From 2-02-FULL-66-14 sp037443705 (GTDB lineage: Bacteria; Pseudomonadota; Gammaproteobacteria; Burkholderiales; SG8-39): a DNA stretch of 64,000 nt. Made by a program: the position numbers and the translations under genes. Position 1 is the stretch's first letter, and the number at the start of each line of letters is the position of its first letter. Positions 1 to 8,750 of the stretch are shown here, in pieces. The DNA lies in NCBI GenBank assembly GCA_037443705.1, contig JBBINV010000003.1, forward strand, positions 42,998 through 106,997. The letters run 5' to 3'. Below the pieces are notes generated by a model. It was given only the letters and a program-made list of their open reading frames with translations, made no database searches and had not been told where the DNA came from.

Positions 1-2
1 TG

Positions 3-620
3 CACCAGGGCCAGATCTGCATGGCCACCGGCACGGTGCTCGCGCAGCGCACGATCGCGCGCGATCTCACCGAACGCCTGGTCGCGAAGGCGAAGAACCT
101 GCCGGTGGGCGATCCGAGCGCCGGGCAATGTGCGCTCGGGCCGATCATCAATGGCCGCCAGGTCGAGCGCATCGACGGCATCGTGAAGGACGCCGTGGCG
201 AAGGGCGCGGTTCTGCGCGCGGGCGGCACTCACGAGAAGCTCTTCTACAGCCCGACCGTGCTCGAGAACGTGAGGCCCGACATGCGCGTGTACACGGAGG
301 AAGTGTTCGGTCCGGTGCTCTCGGTCGTCACGTTCGATACCGACGAGGAGGCGATCGCGCTCGCCAACGCCTCCGAGTACGGGCTTTCCACCGGCGTGAT
401 CACCCAGTCGGTGGAGCGCGCGATGCACTTCGCCGCCAAGCTCAAGACCGGGATCATCCATATCAACGACCAGACCGTGGCCGATGAGCCCTGGGTGCCG
501 TTCGGCGGCCGCGGCGCCTCGGGCAACGGCGGCCGGCACGGCGGCGCGGCGAACTGGGAGGAGTTCACCCAGTGGCAGTGGGTGACGATCCAGGACCGCG
601 CGACGCCGTATCCTTTCTGA
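3..620 (+). CDS. Aldehyde dehydrogenase, C-terminal part (5' end outside window)
   Basis: NAD(P)-dependent oxidation of an aldehyde to its acid. The reading frame is open from the window edge; the sixth visible residue is the Cys of a GQIC motif, the catalytic nucleophile of the ALDH superfamily. Further family signatures follow: EEVFGPVLSV (cofactor/active-site region), SEYGLSTGV, and PFGGRGASGNG near the C-terminus. The catalytic Glu and the Rossmann half lie upstream of the window. The tail with GGRHGG and EFTQWQWVT resembles the benzaldehyde/vanillin dehydrogenase branch, but substrate cannot be fixed from this half. It ends 74 bases before pstS and looks unrelated to the phosphate operon. 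The family is sure; the substrate is a guess. Confidence 0.93.
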   Translation, partial: HQGQICMATGTVLAQRTIARDLTERLVAKAKNLPVGDPSAGQCALGPIINGRQVERIDGIVKDAVAKGAVLRAGGTHEKLFYSPTVLENVRPDMRVYTEEVFGPVLSVVTFDTDEEAIALANASEYGLSTGVITQSVERAMHFAAKLKTGIIHINDQTVADEPWVPFGGRGASGNGGRHGGAANWEEFTQWQWVTIQDRATPYPF

Positions 621-629
621 GGAATGCGG

Positions 630-661
630 CTGTCATGATGCGGTAACGTACCCGCCATAGA
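630..661 (+). promoter_or_regulatory. Pho box and -10 region of the pst-pho operon
   Basis: CTGTCATGATGCGGTAAC at 630-647 fits the PhoB-binding Pho box: a first CTGTCAT repeat and, 11 bases on, a degenerate second repeat CGGTAAC. A -10-like hexamer CATAGA (656-661) starts 8 bases after the box, where a PhoB-activated promoter needs it since PhoB replaces the -35 contact. It lies 33 bases upstream of pstS, whose own operon encodes PhoB and PhoR, so autoregulation under phosphate starvation is the natural reading. Confidence 0.75.
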
Positions 662-694
662 CTGCCTTCCGTCCCCAACAGAGGAAGGCAAGAC

Positions 695-1681
695 ATGCGA
701 CTGAAACATCTGGCCTCGGCGTTCGCGCTCGCCGTGGGAGCGCAGGGCGCGCACGCGCAGATCGTCAAGATCGACGGCTCGAGCACGGTGTATCCGATCT
801 CGGAAGCCGTTGCAGAAGAGTTCCAGAAGGCGAAGAAGGGCGCGATCAAGGTCACGGTCGGGATCTCGGGCACCGGCGGCGGCTTCAAGAAGTTCTGCCG
901 CGGCGAGACCGACATCTCGGACGCTTCGCGCCCGATCCTCGAAAAAGAGATGAAGGCCTGCGCCAAGGCCGGCATCAGGTACGTGGAGCTTCCCGTCGCC
1001 TACGACGCGCTCACCGTGGTGATCAATCCGAAGAACACCTGGATCAGGGAATTCAGGGTCGAGGAGCTGAAGAAGATGTGGGAGCCGGCCGCCCAGGGCA
1101 AGATCACCCGGTGGAACCATGTCAATCCGGCGTGGCCCGACGCGCCGCTCAAGCTCTTCGGCGCGGGCTCGGATTCCGGCACGTTCGACTACTTCACCGA
1201 CGCGATCAACGGCAAGGAGAAGGCGAGCCGCGGCGACTACACGGCGTCGGAGGACGACAACGTGCTGGTACAGGGCGTGTCGCGCGACGTGAACGCGATC
1301 GGCTATTTCGGCCTGGCCTACTACGTGGAAAACAGGGACAAGCTGAAAGCCGTGCCGATCGTCAACAAGGGCTCGACCAGGGCGGTCGCTCCCGGAATCG
1401 ACACCGTGATGGACGGGACCTACCAGCCGCTCGCGCGCCCGATCTTCATCTACGTGAGCGAGAAGGCGATGGCGCGTCCCGAGGTAAAGGAGTTCGTGGA
1501 GTACTACCTCGCGAACGGCGCGAAGCTGTCCAGGGAGGTGGGCTACGTGCCGCTCGGCAAGCAGCACTACGACCTGGCGCTCAGGAATTTCAGGGCGAAG
1601 AAGCTCGGCACCGGCTTCGGCGGCAGGGCCGAGGTCGGGGTCAAGCTCGACGACCTGCTCGCGCGCGAAGGCAAGCTTTGA
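695..1681 (+). CDS. pstS: Phosphate ABC transporter substrate-binding protein
   Basis: Periplasmic phosphate-binding protein that hands Pi to PstCA. The N-terminus is a signal peptide ending around AHA/Q (residue 22). Mature protein begins with the phosphate-binding DGSSTVYPI motif, followed by GISGTGGGF and the FCRGETDISDASRPI stretch, all ligand-contacting segments in the PstS family. 328 residues is normal. The ATG has a GAGGAAGG ribosome-binding site just upstream, and a Pho box precedes it. A GC-rich palindrome follows the stop, probably letting PstS be made in excess over the membrane components. Confidence 0.97.
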   Translation: MRLKHLASAFALAVGAQGAHAQIVKIDGSSTVYPISEAVAEEFQKAKKGAIKVTVGISGTGGGFKKFCRGETDISDASRPILEKEMKACAKAGIRYVELPVAYDALTVVINPKNTWIREFRVEELKKMWEPAAQGKITRWNHVNPAWPDAPLKLFGAGSDSGTFDYFTDAINGKEKASRGDYTASEDDNVLVQGVSRDVNAIGYFGLAYYVENRDKLKAVPIVNKGSTRAVAPGIDTVMDGTYQPLARPIFIYVSEKAMARPEVKEFVEYYLANGAKLSREVGYVPLGKQHYDLALRNFRAKKLGTGFGGRAEVGVKLDDLLAREGKL

Positions 1682-1696
1682 CGCGAAGGCCGCAAG

Positions 1697-1725
1697 CGCC
1701 CGCGGCGGCCGCCGCGGGCGGTTTT
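1697..1725 (+). terminator. Hairpin plus T tract between pstS and pstC (attenuating terminator)
   Basis: Bases 1697-1720 form a perfect 24-base palindrome (CGCCCGCGGCGG and its complement) directly followed by GTTTT. This has the shape of a rho-independent terminator, but it lies inside the operon, 32 bases before the pstC start. Partial read-through would set a high pstS to pstCAB ratio. Confidence 0.6.
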
Positions 1726-1752
1726 CGTCCATAATTCCACCTTCTGCCTGTA

Positions 1753-2703
1753 ATGGCGTCCGCCCCCGCAGAGCTCGATTCGGTGCTGCCACCCGCCACC
1801 CTGAGCGCGCGCCTCGCCAACCGCCGCTCGCGGATCGTGCGCGAGAAGGCGATCGAGCTGCTGCTGTTGCTCGCGGCGCTGATCTCGGTCCTGACCACGG
1901 TCGGCATCGTCTACATCCTGATCAAGGAATCGGTGATCTTCTTCCAGGAGGTCCGGCTGTGGGATTTCCTCACCGACACCCAGTGGACACCGCTCTTCGA
2001 CGACGCGCACTTCGGCATCATGGTGCTGCTCTCCGGGACGCTCACGAGCTCGGCGGTCGCGCTCGCGATCTCGATCCCGCTCGGCACCGTGATCGCGATT
2101 TACCTCTCGGAGTTCGCGCCGTTCTCGATCCGCGAGATCGCCAAGCCCTTTCTCGAGCTCCTCGGCGGCGTGCCGACGATCGTCTACGGGTATTTCGCGC
2201 TGCTGTTCGTGACGCCGCTGCTGCAGCGCCTCTACCCGGATCTCCCGGGCTTCAACCTGCTGTCGGCCGGGATCGTGATGGGCATCATGATCATCCCGTA
2301 CGTCGCCTCGATCAGCGAGGATGCGATGCGCTCGGTGCCGATGAACCTGCGCGAGGGCTCGTACGCGATGGGCGCGACGCGCTTCCAGACCGCGGTGAAG
2401 GTGGTGGTGCCGGCGGCGTTCTCGGGAATCGCCTCGGCCTACATTCTCGGCATCTCGCGCGCGGTGGGCGAGACCATGATCCTCGCGGTCGCAGCCGGCA
2501 TGCAGCCCAACCTCACGTTCAATCCGCTCGAGCCCGCCGCGACCATCACCGCCTTCATCGTCCAGGTCGCGCTCGGCGACCTGCCGCACGGCTCGATCGG
2601 CTACCAGACGATCTTCGCCGCGGGCCTCACGCTGATGCTGTTCACGCTCGCGTGCAACATCGCCGGCCACGCGCTGCGCAGGTCGTTCAGGGAAAGCTAT
2701 TGA
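1753..2703 (+). CDS. pstC: Phosphate ABC transporter permease PstC
   Basis: Inner-membrane permease subunit of the high-affinity phosphate transporter. The 316 residues include about six hydrophobic segments starting near residue 30, with the conserved loop GGVPTIVYGYFAL and the EAA-type coupling region (EGSYAMGATRFQTAVKVVVPAA, then SRAVGETM) that contacts the PstB ATPase. It overlaps the next gene by 4 bases (TTGA), which implies translational coupling with pstA. Confidence 0.96.
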   Translation: MASAPAELDSVLPPATLSARLANRRSRIVREKAIELLLLLAALISVLTTVGIVYILIKESVIFFQEVRLWDFLTDTQWTPLFDDAHFGIMVLLSGTLTSSAVALAISIPLGTVIAIYLSEFAPFSIREIAKPFLELLGGVPTIVYGYFALLFVTPLLQRLYPDLPGFNLLSAGIVMGIMIIPYVASISEDAMRSVPMNLREGSYAMGATRFQTAVKVVVPAAFSGIASAYILGISRAVGETMILAVAAGMQPNLTFNPLEPAATITAFIVQVALGDLPHGSIGYQTIFAAGLTLMLFTLACNIAGHALRRSFRESY

Positions 2704-3617
2704 AGAACGTCTCCGGCATTCGCGTTCTGATCGCGCGCCACAAGCGCTGGGACCGGGCGTTCGCGTTTCTCGGCCTGCTCGCGCTGATGATCGGCGTGCT
2801 CACGTTCGCGGCACTTTTCGTCGACATGGCGGTGAACGGGATTCCGCGGCTCAACGGGGACTTCCTCACGAGCTATCCGTCGCGCAAGGCGGCGCAGGCG
2901 GGGATCCTCTCGGCGTGGGTCGGCACCGTGCTCGTGATGCTGGTGACGGCGTTCTTCGCGGTGCCGCTCGGCGTCGCAGCCGGCGTTTACCTCGAGGAGT
3001 ACGCGCCGAAGAACTGGGTCACCGACGTGATCGAGATCAACATCACCAACCTCGCCGGCGTGCCCTCGATCGTCTACGGGCTGCTCGCGCTCGGCCTTTT
3101 CGTGTACCAGTTCGGGCTCGGGCACTCGATCCTCGCGGCCGGGCTCACGCTCGCGCTCCTCATCCTACCCGTCGTGATCGTGGCAACGCGCGAGTCAATC
3201 CGATCGATCCCGCAGGGCATCCGCGAGGGAGCCTACGCGCTCGGCGGAACGCAATGGCAGGTCTGCAAGGACCACATCATCCCGTACTCGATGCCCGGCG
3301 TGCTCACGGGCGTCATCATCGGGATGGCGCGCGCGATCGGCGAGACCGCGCCGGTCATCACGATCGGGGCGCTCACCTTCATCGCGTTCCTGCCGCCCGC
3401 GCCGTTCAAGGCCGAGCCGCCGTACGTCAGCTTCGAGTGGGTGTTTTCCGGGTTCACGGTCATACCGATCCAGATGTTCAACTGGACCTCGCGCCCGGAG
3501 GCGGCGTTCCTTCAGAATGCGGCGGCTGCCGGCTTTGTCCTCGTTCTCATGACGCTCGCGATGAACGGCCTGGCGATCTGGCTTCGCTACCGGCTTCGCA
3601 GGAACATCAAGTGGTGA
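2700..3617 (+). CDS. pstA: Phosphate ABC transporter permease PstA
   Basis: Second permease subunit, 305 residues. The start is TTG at 2700, overlapping the pstC stop as TTGA; no earlier start in this frame keeps PstA-like sequence, because upstream the frame runs antiparallel to real pstC coding. Family marks are GVPSIVYGLLALGLFV and the EAA loop EGAYALGGTQWQVCKDHIIPYSMPG, then ARAIGETAPVI. The C-terminus ends with basic residues on the cytoplasmic side. Four bases separate it from pstB. Confidence 0.95.
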   Translation: MKNVSGIRVLIARHKRWDRAFAFLGLLALMIGVLTFAALFVDMAVNGIPRLNGDFLTSYPSRKAAQAGILSAWVGTVLVMLVTAFFAVPLGVAAGVYLEEYAPKNWVTDVIEINITNLAGVPSIVYGLLALGLFVYQFGLGHSILAAGLTLALLILPVVIVATRESIRSIPQGIREGAYALGGTQWQVCKDHIIPYSMPGVLTGVIIGMARAIGETAPVITIGALTFIAFLPPAPFKAEPPYVSFEWVFSGFTVIPIQMFNWTSRPEAAFLQNAAAAGFVLVLMTLAMNGLAIWLRYRLRRNIKW

Positions 3618-3620
3618 TCC

Positions 3621-4439
3621 ATGGCCTCGATCCAGCTCGCCCCCGCGATTGAGGAGCGTCCGGTGCCGGCGCAGAACGGCGCGCCGAAGGCGGCTGCGCG
3701 CAGGCTCAGCTTCTACTATGGCGAATTCCGGGCGCTGAAGGATCTCGATCTCGTCGTGCACGAGAACTGCGTGACCGCCCTGATCGGCCCTTCGGGCTGC
3801 GGGAAATCGACGTTCCTTCGCTGCTTCAACCGCATGCACGACCTCTATCCGGGCAACCGCTACGAGGGGGAGATCCGGCTCTACCCGGACGACACCAACC
3901 TTCTTGCGCCGGGGGTGGACCCGATCGAGGTGCGCATGCGCCTGTCGATGGTGTTCCAGAAACCCAACCCCTTCCCGAAGTCGATCTTCGAGAACGTCGC
4001 CTACGGTCTTCGGGTGCGGGGCGAGCGCTCGCGCCGCGCGCTCGAGGACAAGGTCGAGGCGGCGCTGCGCGGAGCGGCGCTCTGGGACGAGGTGAAGAAC
4101 CGGCTGAACGACCTCGCATTCAACCTCTCGGGGGGACAGCAGCAGCGCCTGTGCATCGCGCGCGCGCTGGCGACCGACCCCGAGATCCTGCTGTTCGACG
4201 AGCCGACCTCGGCGCTCGACCCGATCGCCACCGCCAGCATCGAGGAGCTGATCGCGGAGCTGAAGAAGAAGGTCACGATCCTCATCGTCACCCACAACAT
4301 GCAGCAGGCGGCGCGCGTCTCGGACTACACTGCGTACATGTACCTCGGCGAGCTGATCGAGTTCGGCCGCACCGACGAGCTTTTCATCAGGCCGAGGAAC
4401 AAGCAGACCGAGGACTACATCACCGGCAGGTTCGGCTAG
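3621..4439 (+). CDS. pstB: Phosphate ABC transporter ATP-binding protein
   Basis: ATPase driving phosphate import. Walker A GPSGCGKST spans residues 56-64, the ABC signature LSGGQQQR sits near residue 168, and Walker B plus D-loop read ILLFDEPTSALD. The switch His follows in VTHNMQQAARVSDY, the usual PstB form. 272 residues matches the family. It lies between pstA and phoU in a single operon. Confidence 0.97.
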   Translation: MASIQLAPAIEERPVPAQNGAPKAAARRLSFYYGEFRALKDLDLVVHENCVTALIGPSGCGKSTFLRCFNRMHDLYPGNRYEGEIRLYPDDTNLLAPGVDPIEVRMRLSMVFQKPNPFPKSIFENVAYGLRVRGERSRRALEDKVEAALRGAALWDEVKNRLNDLAFNLSGGQQQRLCIARALATDPEILLFDEPTSALDPIATASIEELIAELKKKVTILIVTHNMQQAARVSDYTAYMYLGELIEFGRTDELFIRPRNKQTEDYITGRFG

Positions 4440-4447
4440 GAGGTCCC

Positions 4448-5158
4448 ATGGGCGCGACCGAGCACATCTCCAAGCAGTTCGAGGCCGATCTCGACACCAC
4501 GCGCACGCGCGTGCTGCAGATGGGCGGCCTGGTCGAGGCGCAGATCCTGTCGGCGATCGACGCGTTCGTCTGCGGCGACAGCAGGCTCGCCGGGCAGGTG
4601 ATCGACAACGATGCGCGCGTAAACGGCTACGAGGTCGCGATCGACAGCGCCTGCAACCACATCGTGGTCAAGCGCCAGCCCGCGGCGAGCGACCTGCGGC
4701 TGATCATGGCGATCAGCAAGATCGTGACCGACATCGAGCGCATCGGCGACGAGGCGAAGAAGATCGCGCGCATGGCCAAGCGCCTGCACGAGCACGGCCC
4801 GCAGCACGTGCAGCACTTTCCCGCGATCCGGCACGCCGCGCAGACCGGCGTCAAGATGCTGCGCGAGGCGCTGGACGCGTTCGCGCGGCTGGATGCCGCA
4901 AGCGCAGCGGGCGTGCTGAAGGAAGACAAGGAGATCGACGCCGAATTCCGCTCGGTGCTCCGGCAGCTCATCACCTACATGATGGAGGATCCGCGCACGA
5001 TCACGCCGGCGCTCGACCTCATCTGGGTGGCGAAGGCGGTCGAGCGCATCGGCGACCACGCCAAGAACGTGGCCGAGCAGGTGATCTACATCGTCAAGGG
5101 CACCGACGTGCGCCACGCCTCCTTCGCCGACGTGGAGCGCGAGCTCGGAAAGGCCTAG
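4448..5158 (+). CDS. phoU: Phosphate signalling protein PhoU
   Basis: Negative modulator linking Pst transport to the PhoR kinase. The 236-residue all-helical protein shows the two PhoU repeats, each with the E/DxxxD pattern: RIGDEAKKIARM in the first half and RIGDHAKNVAEQVIYIVKG in the second, both metal-binding helices. The ATG at 4448 has AGGAGG immediately upstream (4438-4443). It stands 8 bases after pstB and 2 before phoB, completing pstSCAB-phoU-phoBR. Confidence 0.95.
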   Translation: MGATEHISKQFEADLDTTRTRVLQMGGLVEAQILSAIDAFVCGDSRLAGQVIDNDARVNGYEVAIDSACNHIVVKRQPAASDLRLIMAISKIVTDIERIGDEAKKIARMAKRLHEHGPQHVQHFPAIRHAAQTGVKMLREALDAFARLDAASAAGVLKEDKEIDAEFRSVLRQLITYMMEDPRTITPALDLIWVAKAVERIGDHAKNVAEQVIYIVKGTDVRHASFADVERELGKA

Positions 5159-5160
5159 CG

Positions 5161-5862
5161 TTGCCGGTTCCGATCTCGGTCCTGGTGGTGGAGGACGAGC
5201 CCGCGATCCTGGAGCTGATCGCGGTGAACCTGGAGCATGCCGGCTACGCGCCGCTGCGCGCCGGGAGCGCCGAGGCCGCCGGCCAGATCCTGCGCGAGAT
5301 GCTGCCCGACGTGGTGCTCGTCGACTGGATGCTGCCCGGGCAGTCGGGCCTCGCGCTCGCGAGGAGGCTTCGCGCCGACGCGCGCACGCGCGAGGTCCCG
5401 ATCCTGTTCCTCACCGCGCGCGCGCAGGAGCAGGACAAGGTCGCGGCGCTGGAAGCCGGAGCCGACGATTACCTCACCAAGCCCTTTTCGCCGCGCGAGC
5501 TCGTGGCGAGGATCCGCGCGGTGCTTCGCCGGCGCGCGCCCGAGCTCGGGGAGGCCCCGGTCGAGGTCGGGGGGCTGCGCCTCGAGCCCGCCTCGCAGAG
5601 CGTGAGCGGAAACGGCGCGGCGCTGGAGCTCAGCCCCACCGAGTTCCGCCTGCTCAGGTTCCTGATGACGCATCCCAACCGCGTCTACTCGCGCTCGAAG
5701 CTCCTCGACGCGGTCTGGGGCGACGGCGCGGTCGTGGAGGAGCGCACGGTGGACGTGCACATCCGCAGGCTTCGCAAGGCGCTCGAGCCGAGCGGGCACG
5801 ACGCGCTGATCGAGACCGTGCGCGGCAGCGGCTACCTGCTGCGAGGGGCGGCGCGGCCGTGA
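5161..5862 (+). CDS. phoB: Phosphate regulon response regulator PhoB
   Basis: OmpR-family transcription factor activated by PhoR under low phosphate. Receiver domain with acidic pair E11-D12, phospho-acceptor Asp55 in VVLVDWMLPG and conserved Lys in LTKPFSPRELVAR, then a winged-helix effector domain with SPTEFRLLRFLMTHPNRVYSR and RTVDVHIRRLRKAL. The likely start is TTG at 5161, two bases after phoU. It overlaps phoR by 4 bases (GTGA). Confidence 0.95.
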   Translation: MPVPISVLVVEDEPAILELIAVNLEHAGYAPLRAGSAEAAGQILREMLPDVVLVDWMLPGQSGLALARRLRADARTREVPILFLTARAQEQDKVAALEAGADDYLTKPFSPRELVARIRAVLRRRAPELGEAPVEVGGLRLEPASQSVSGNGAALELSPTEFRLLRFLMTHPNRVYSRSKLLDAVWGDGAVVEERTVDVHIRRLRKALEPSGHDALIETVRGSGYLLRGAARP

Positions 5863-7091
5863 GCCTTCTCGCAGCGCTCCTCGCCCTGCTCGCCGCAGGG
5901 CTGGGCGCGGCGCTCGCGTGGCACCTGCGGGAGCTCGCGAAGCTGAGGCGCTGGGCCTCGCAGTCCCGTCTGCCGGACCCGCCCGAGTCGACCGGCGTCT
6001 GGGGCGAGGTGTTCAACCTGTTGCACCGGCACCGGCGCGCGAACCTCGGGCGCCGGCGCGAGCTCGCGCGCCTGATCGTGCGCTCGCGCCGCGCGGCGCA
6101 GGCGCTGCCCTACGGCGTGGCGGCATTGGATGCGGACATGCGCATCGACTGGTGCAACGCGGCGGCGCGCGTGCACCTCGGCATCGACCCCGAGCGCGAC
6201 CGGGGCGAGCCGATCGTCAACTTCATGCGCCAGCCCGAGTTCGTGAAGTATCTGGAGGAGCGCGATTTCGGCCAGCCGCTGCGGCTCGGTGTCTCGCAGG
6301 GCCGGACGCTGTCGCTGCGGGTCGTGGAGGTCGACGAGCACGACTGGCTGCTGCTGTCGCGCGACGTCACGGGCGAGGCGCGGCTCGACGCGATGCGGCG
6401 CGATTTCGTGGCGAACGTCTCGCACGAGCTGAGGACGCCGCTCACCGTGCTGACGGGATTCCTCGAGACGATCAAGGACCTGAAGCTCGAGCCGCAGCGC
6501 GTGCGCGACTACGTGGGTCTCATGGCGCCGCAGGCCGAGCGCATGCGCCGGATCATCGAGGACCTGCTCACGCTCTCCGCGCTCGAGCACGCGCCGCCGC
6601 CGCCCGAGGAGAGGGTCGCGGTGCGGCCGCTCCTCGAGCGCATCCGGGCGGAAGCCGAGCAGCTCTCGGGCGGCAGGCACCGGGTGCTGCTCGAGATCGG
6701 GTGCGCGCGGGACCTGCTCGGCTCCGAGGGCGAGCTGACGAGCGCATTCCTCAACCTCGTGACCAACGCGGTGCGCTACACGCCCGCCGGTGGCACGATC
6801 CGGATCGGCTGGCGCACCGACGGCGCGGGCGCGGCATACTCCGTTCAGGACACCGGCATCGGCATCGAGCCCGGGCACATCGCGCGGCTCACCGAGCGCT
6901 TCTACCGCGTAGACCGCGGACGCTCGCGCGAGACGGGCGGCACGGGCCTCGGGCTCGCGATCGTGAAGCACGCGCTCACGCGCCACCAGGCGATGCTCGA
7001 GATCGAGAGCGCGCCGGGCAAGGGCAGCACCTTCCGCGCGCGCTTCCCCGCGGCGCGGCTGCTCGCCGCGGATCAGAAGGTGCCGGGGTAG
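5859..7091 (+). CDS. phoR: Phosphate regulon sensor histidine kinase PhoR
   Basis: Membrane sensor kinase for PhoB. A hydrophobic N-terminal anchor (residues 1-20) is followed by a basic stretch, a PAS-like region (about 80-170), the H-box FVANVSHELRTPL with phospho-acceptor His189, and an ATPase domain with NAVRYTP (N box), DTGIGI (G1) and GGTGLGLAIVK (G2). The start GTG overlaps phoB. The last 19 bases overlap the convergent SDR-like gene. Confidence 0.95.
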   Translation: MSLLAALLALLAAGLGAALAWHLRELAKLRRWASQSRLPDPPESTGVWGEVFNLLHRHRRANLGRRRELARLIVRSRRAAQALPYGVAALDADMRIDWCNAAARVHLGIDPERDRGEPIVNFMRQPEFVKYLEERDFGQPLRLGVSQGRTLSLRVVEVDEHDWLLLSRDVTGEARLDAMRRDFVANVSHELRTPLTVLTGFLETIKDLKLEPQRVRDYVGLMAPQAERMRRIIEDLLTLSALEHAPPPPEERVAVRPLLERIRAEAEQLSGGRHRVLLEIGCARDLLGSEGELTSAFLNLVTNAVRYTPAGGTIRIGWRTDGAGAAYSVQDTGIGIEPGHIARLTERFYRVDRGRSRETGGTGLGLAIVKHALTRHQAMLEIESAPGKGSTFRARFPAARLLAADQKVPG

Positions 7092-7852
7092 GCGCCGCCG
7101 TCGATCAGCAGGTTCTGCCCGGTGATGTACGCAGCCTGCGCGCTGCACAGGTACGCGCACAGGTCGCCGAACTCGCCGGGCGTGCCGAAGCGGCCCGCGG
7201 GAATGCTTTTCTCGAGCGCCGCCTTCACTTCCTCGACCGGTTTTCCCTGCTGCTTCGCGTTGAACTCGGTGTTCGCGCGCAGGCGGTCGGTCCAGAAGCG
7301 CCCGGGGAGGAGGTTGTTGATCGTGACGTTGTGCGCGACGGTCCTGCGCGCGAGGCCCGCGACGAACCCGGTGAGCCCGGAGCGCGCGCCGTTCGAGAGC
7401 CCGAGCTCGGCGATCGGCGCCTTCACCGCGCTCGAGGTGATGTTGACGATGCGCCCGAATTTGCGCTCGATCATGCCGTCAATCACCGCCCTGGTGAGCT
7501 CGATCGGCGCGAGCATGTTGGCGTCGATCGCGCGCAGCCAGTCCTCGCGCGACCAGTTGCGGAAATCCCCTGGCGGCGGGCCGCCCGCGTTGTTCACCAG
7601 GATGTCGGGCGCGGGGCAGGCCGAGAGGGCCGCCGCGCGCCCCTCGGGCGTGGCGATATCGCCCGTCACCGCCGTCACCTTGACCCCCGTACTCTTGCGG
7701 ATCTCCTCGGCGGTCGCCGCCAGGGCCTGCGCCCCGCGCGCCGTGATGACCAGGTTCACTCCCTCGCGCGCGAGCGACACCGCGCAGCCCTTGCCGAGGC
7801 CTTTGGACGCCGCGCACACGAGCGCGGTGCGGCCGCGAATCCCGAAATCCAT
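7073..7852 (-). CDS. SDR-family protein lacking the YxxxK catalytic pair
   Basis: 259-residue Rossmann-fold protein of the short-chain dehydrogenase superfamily, FabG-like in length. It has a modified nucleotide-binding motif (AASKGLGKG in place of TGxxxGxG), NNAGG, the catalytic-Ser segment NITSSAVKAP, and a C-terminal TGQNLLIDGG. Where YxxxK is expected it reads SNGAR, so both catalytic Tyr and Lys are missing; this occurs in an atypical SDR subgroup. It may be a non-classical reductase or a binding protein. The C-terminal codons overlap phoR. Confidence 0.85.
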   Translation of the reverse strand: MDFGIRGRTALVCAASKGLGKGCAVSLAREGVNLVITARGAQALAATAEEIRKSTGVKVTAVTGDIATPEGRAAALSACPAPDILVNNAGGPPPGDFRNWSREDWLRAIDANMLAPIELTRAVIDGMIERKFGRIVNITSSAVKAPIAELGLSNGARSGLTGFVAGLARRTVAHNVTINNLLPGRFWTDRLRANTEFNAKQQGKPVEEVKAALEKSIPAGRFGTPGEFGDLCAYLCSAQAAYITGQNLLIDGGAYPGTF

Positions 7853-7856
7853 GGCT

Positions 7857-8750
7857 CTAGCTCCCTTTCAGCGAAACCAGCAACACCCCGCATATTACGA
7901 GCACGCCGCCCGCGAGCTGCAAAACGGTCAGCGTACCTTCGAGCAGCGCGAAATCGGCGATCACCGTCGTGACCGGCCCGAGCGCGCCGATCAGCGCGAA
8001 GTGGTTCGCGCCGATGCGCTTGAGGGCCTCCGCCACGAGCAGCACCGGGAGCACCGTGCACACGGTGGCGAGCAGCGCCGCGTAGATCCATACCACCTCG
8101 GGGAGCGCGAGGGCGGCGGGACTCTCGAGCAGTGCGAATTGGACCGCTGCCGGCGCGGTGGAGACGATCATGGTGTAGGCGGTGAACCGCACCGAGCCCA
8201 CGCGCTTCACGAGCTGGCTGCCGGCCACCAGATATATCGCGTAGCAGGTCGCCGAGCCGAACACGAGCATCGCGCCCAGCAGAAAGAGCCTTCCCTCCCT
8301 GCTTTCTCCAAGTTGATGGGAAAGCACGAGCGCGATACCGGCATAGCAGAGACCGAGCGCCGAGATCTCCCTGCGGGACGGTCTCTTGCCGAGAAACAGG
8401 AACGAAAGCAGCACGACAAGGGTGGGATAAAGGAACATGATCAGGCGCCCCACGCCCGCCGAAACGTACTGCAGCCCCAGGAAATCGAGCAGGCTCGCCG
8501 CGTAGTAGCCGAGGAACCCCAGGCCCGCGATCCCGAGCCAGTCGCGCCGCCCGATCGGCGCCGCGCCGCGCATCCACCACGCCATCGCGAGGAAGAACGG
8601 CAGCGCGAGCGTCATGCGAAGGAAAAGCAGCGTCGTCGCCGAAACGGGCGCCGCCGCGTAGCCCAGCTTGATGAGAACCGGCCGGAACGCGAACGCGATC
8701 GTTCCGGCGAGGGCGAAGCCTAAGCCCCAGAGCCGCTCGTGCGCGTTCAA
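7857..8750 (-). CDS. EamA/DMT-family permease
   Basis: Drug/metabolite-transporter superfamily permease of 297 residues with ten predicted membrane segments in two EamA repeats (for example GRLIMFLYPTLVVLLSFLFLGKRPSRREI in the first and GVLVICGVLLVSL at the C-terminus). Likely exports a small metabolite; substrate unknown. The start is inferred to be TTG at 8750, overlapping the upstream HerA-like stop as TTGA; the first ATG lies deep in the first repeat and would delete a membrane helix. The SDR-like gene follows 4 bases downstream. Confidence 0.88.
   Translation of the reverse strand: MNAHERLWGLGFALAGTIAFAFRPVLIKLGYAAAPVSATTLLFLRMTLALPFFLAMAWWMRGAAPIGRRDWLGIAGLGFLGYYAASLLDFLGLQYVSAGVGRLIMFLYPTLVVLLSFLFLGKRPSRREISALGLCYAGIALVLSHQLGESREGRLFLLGAMLVFGSATCYAIYLVAGSQLVKRVGSVRFTAYTMIVSTAPAAVQFALLESPAALALPEVVWIYAALLATVCTVLPVLLVAEALKRIGANHFALIGALGPVTTVIADFALLEGTLTVLQLAGGVLVICGVLLVSLKGS

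Noticed and set aside
245..1792. 515-codon minus-strand frame across the aldehyde dehydrogenase end and pstS
   Set aside because: Crosses two genuine plus-strand genes and a promoter; no recognisable domain.
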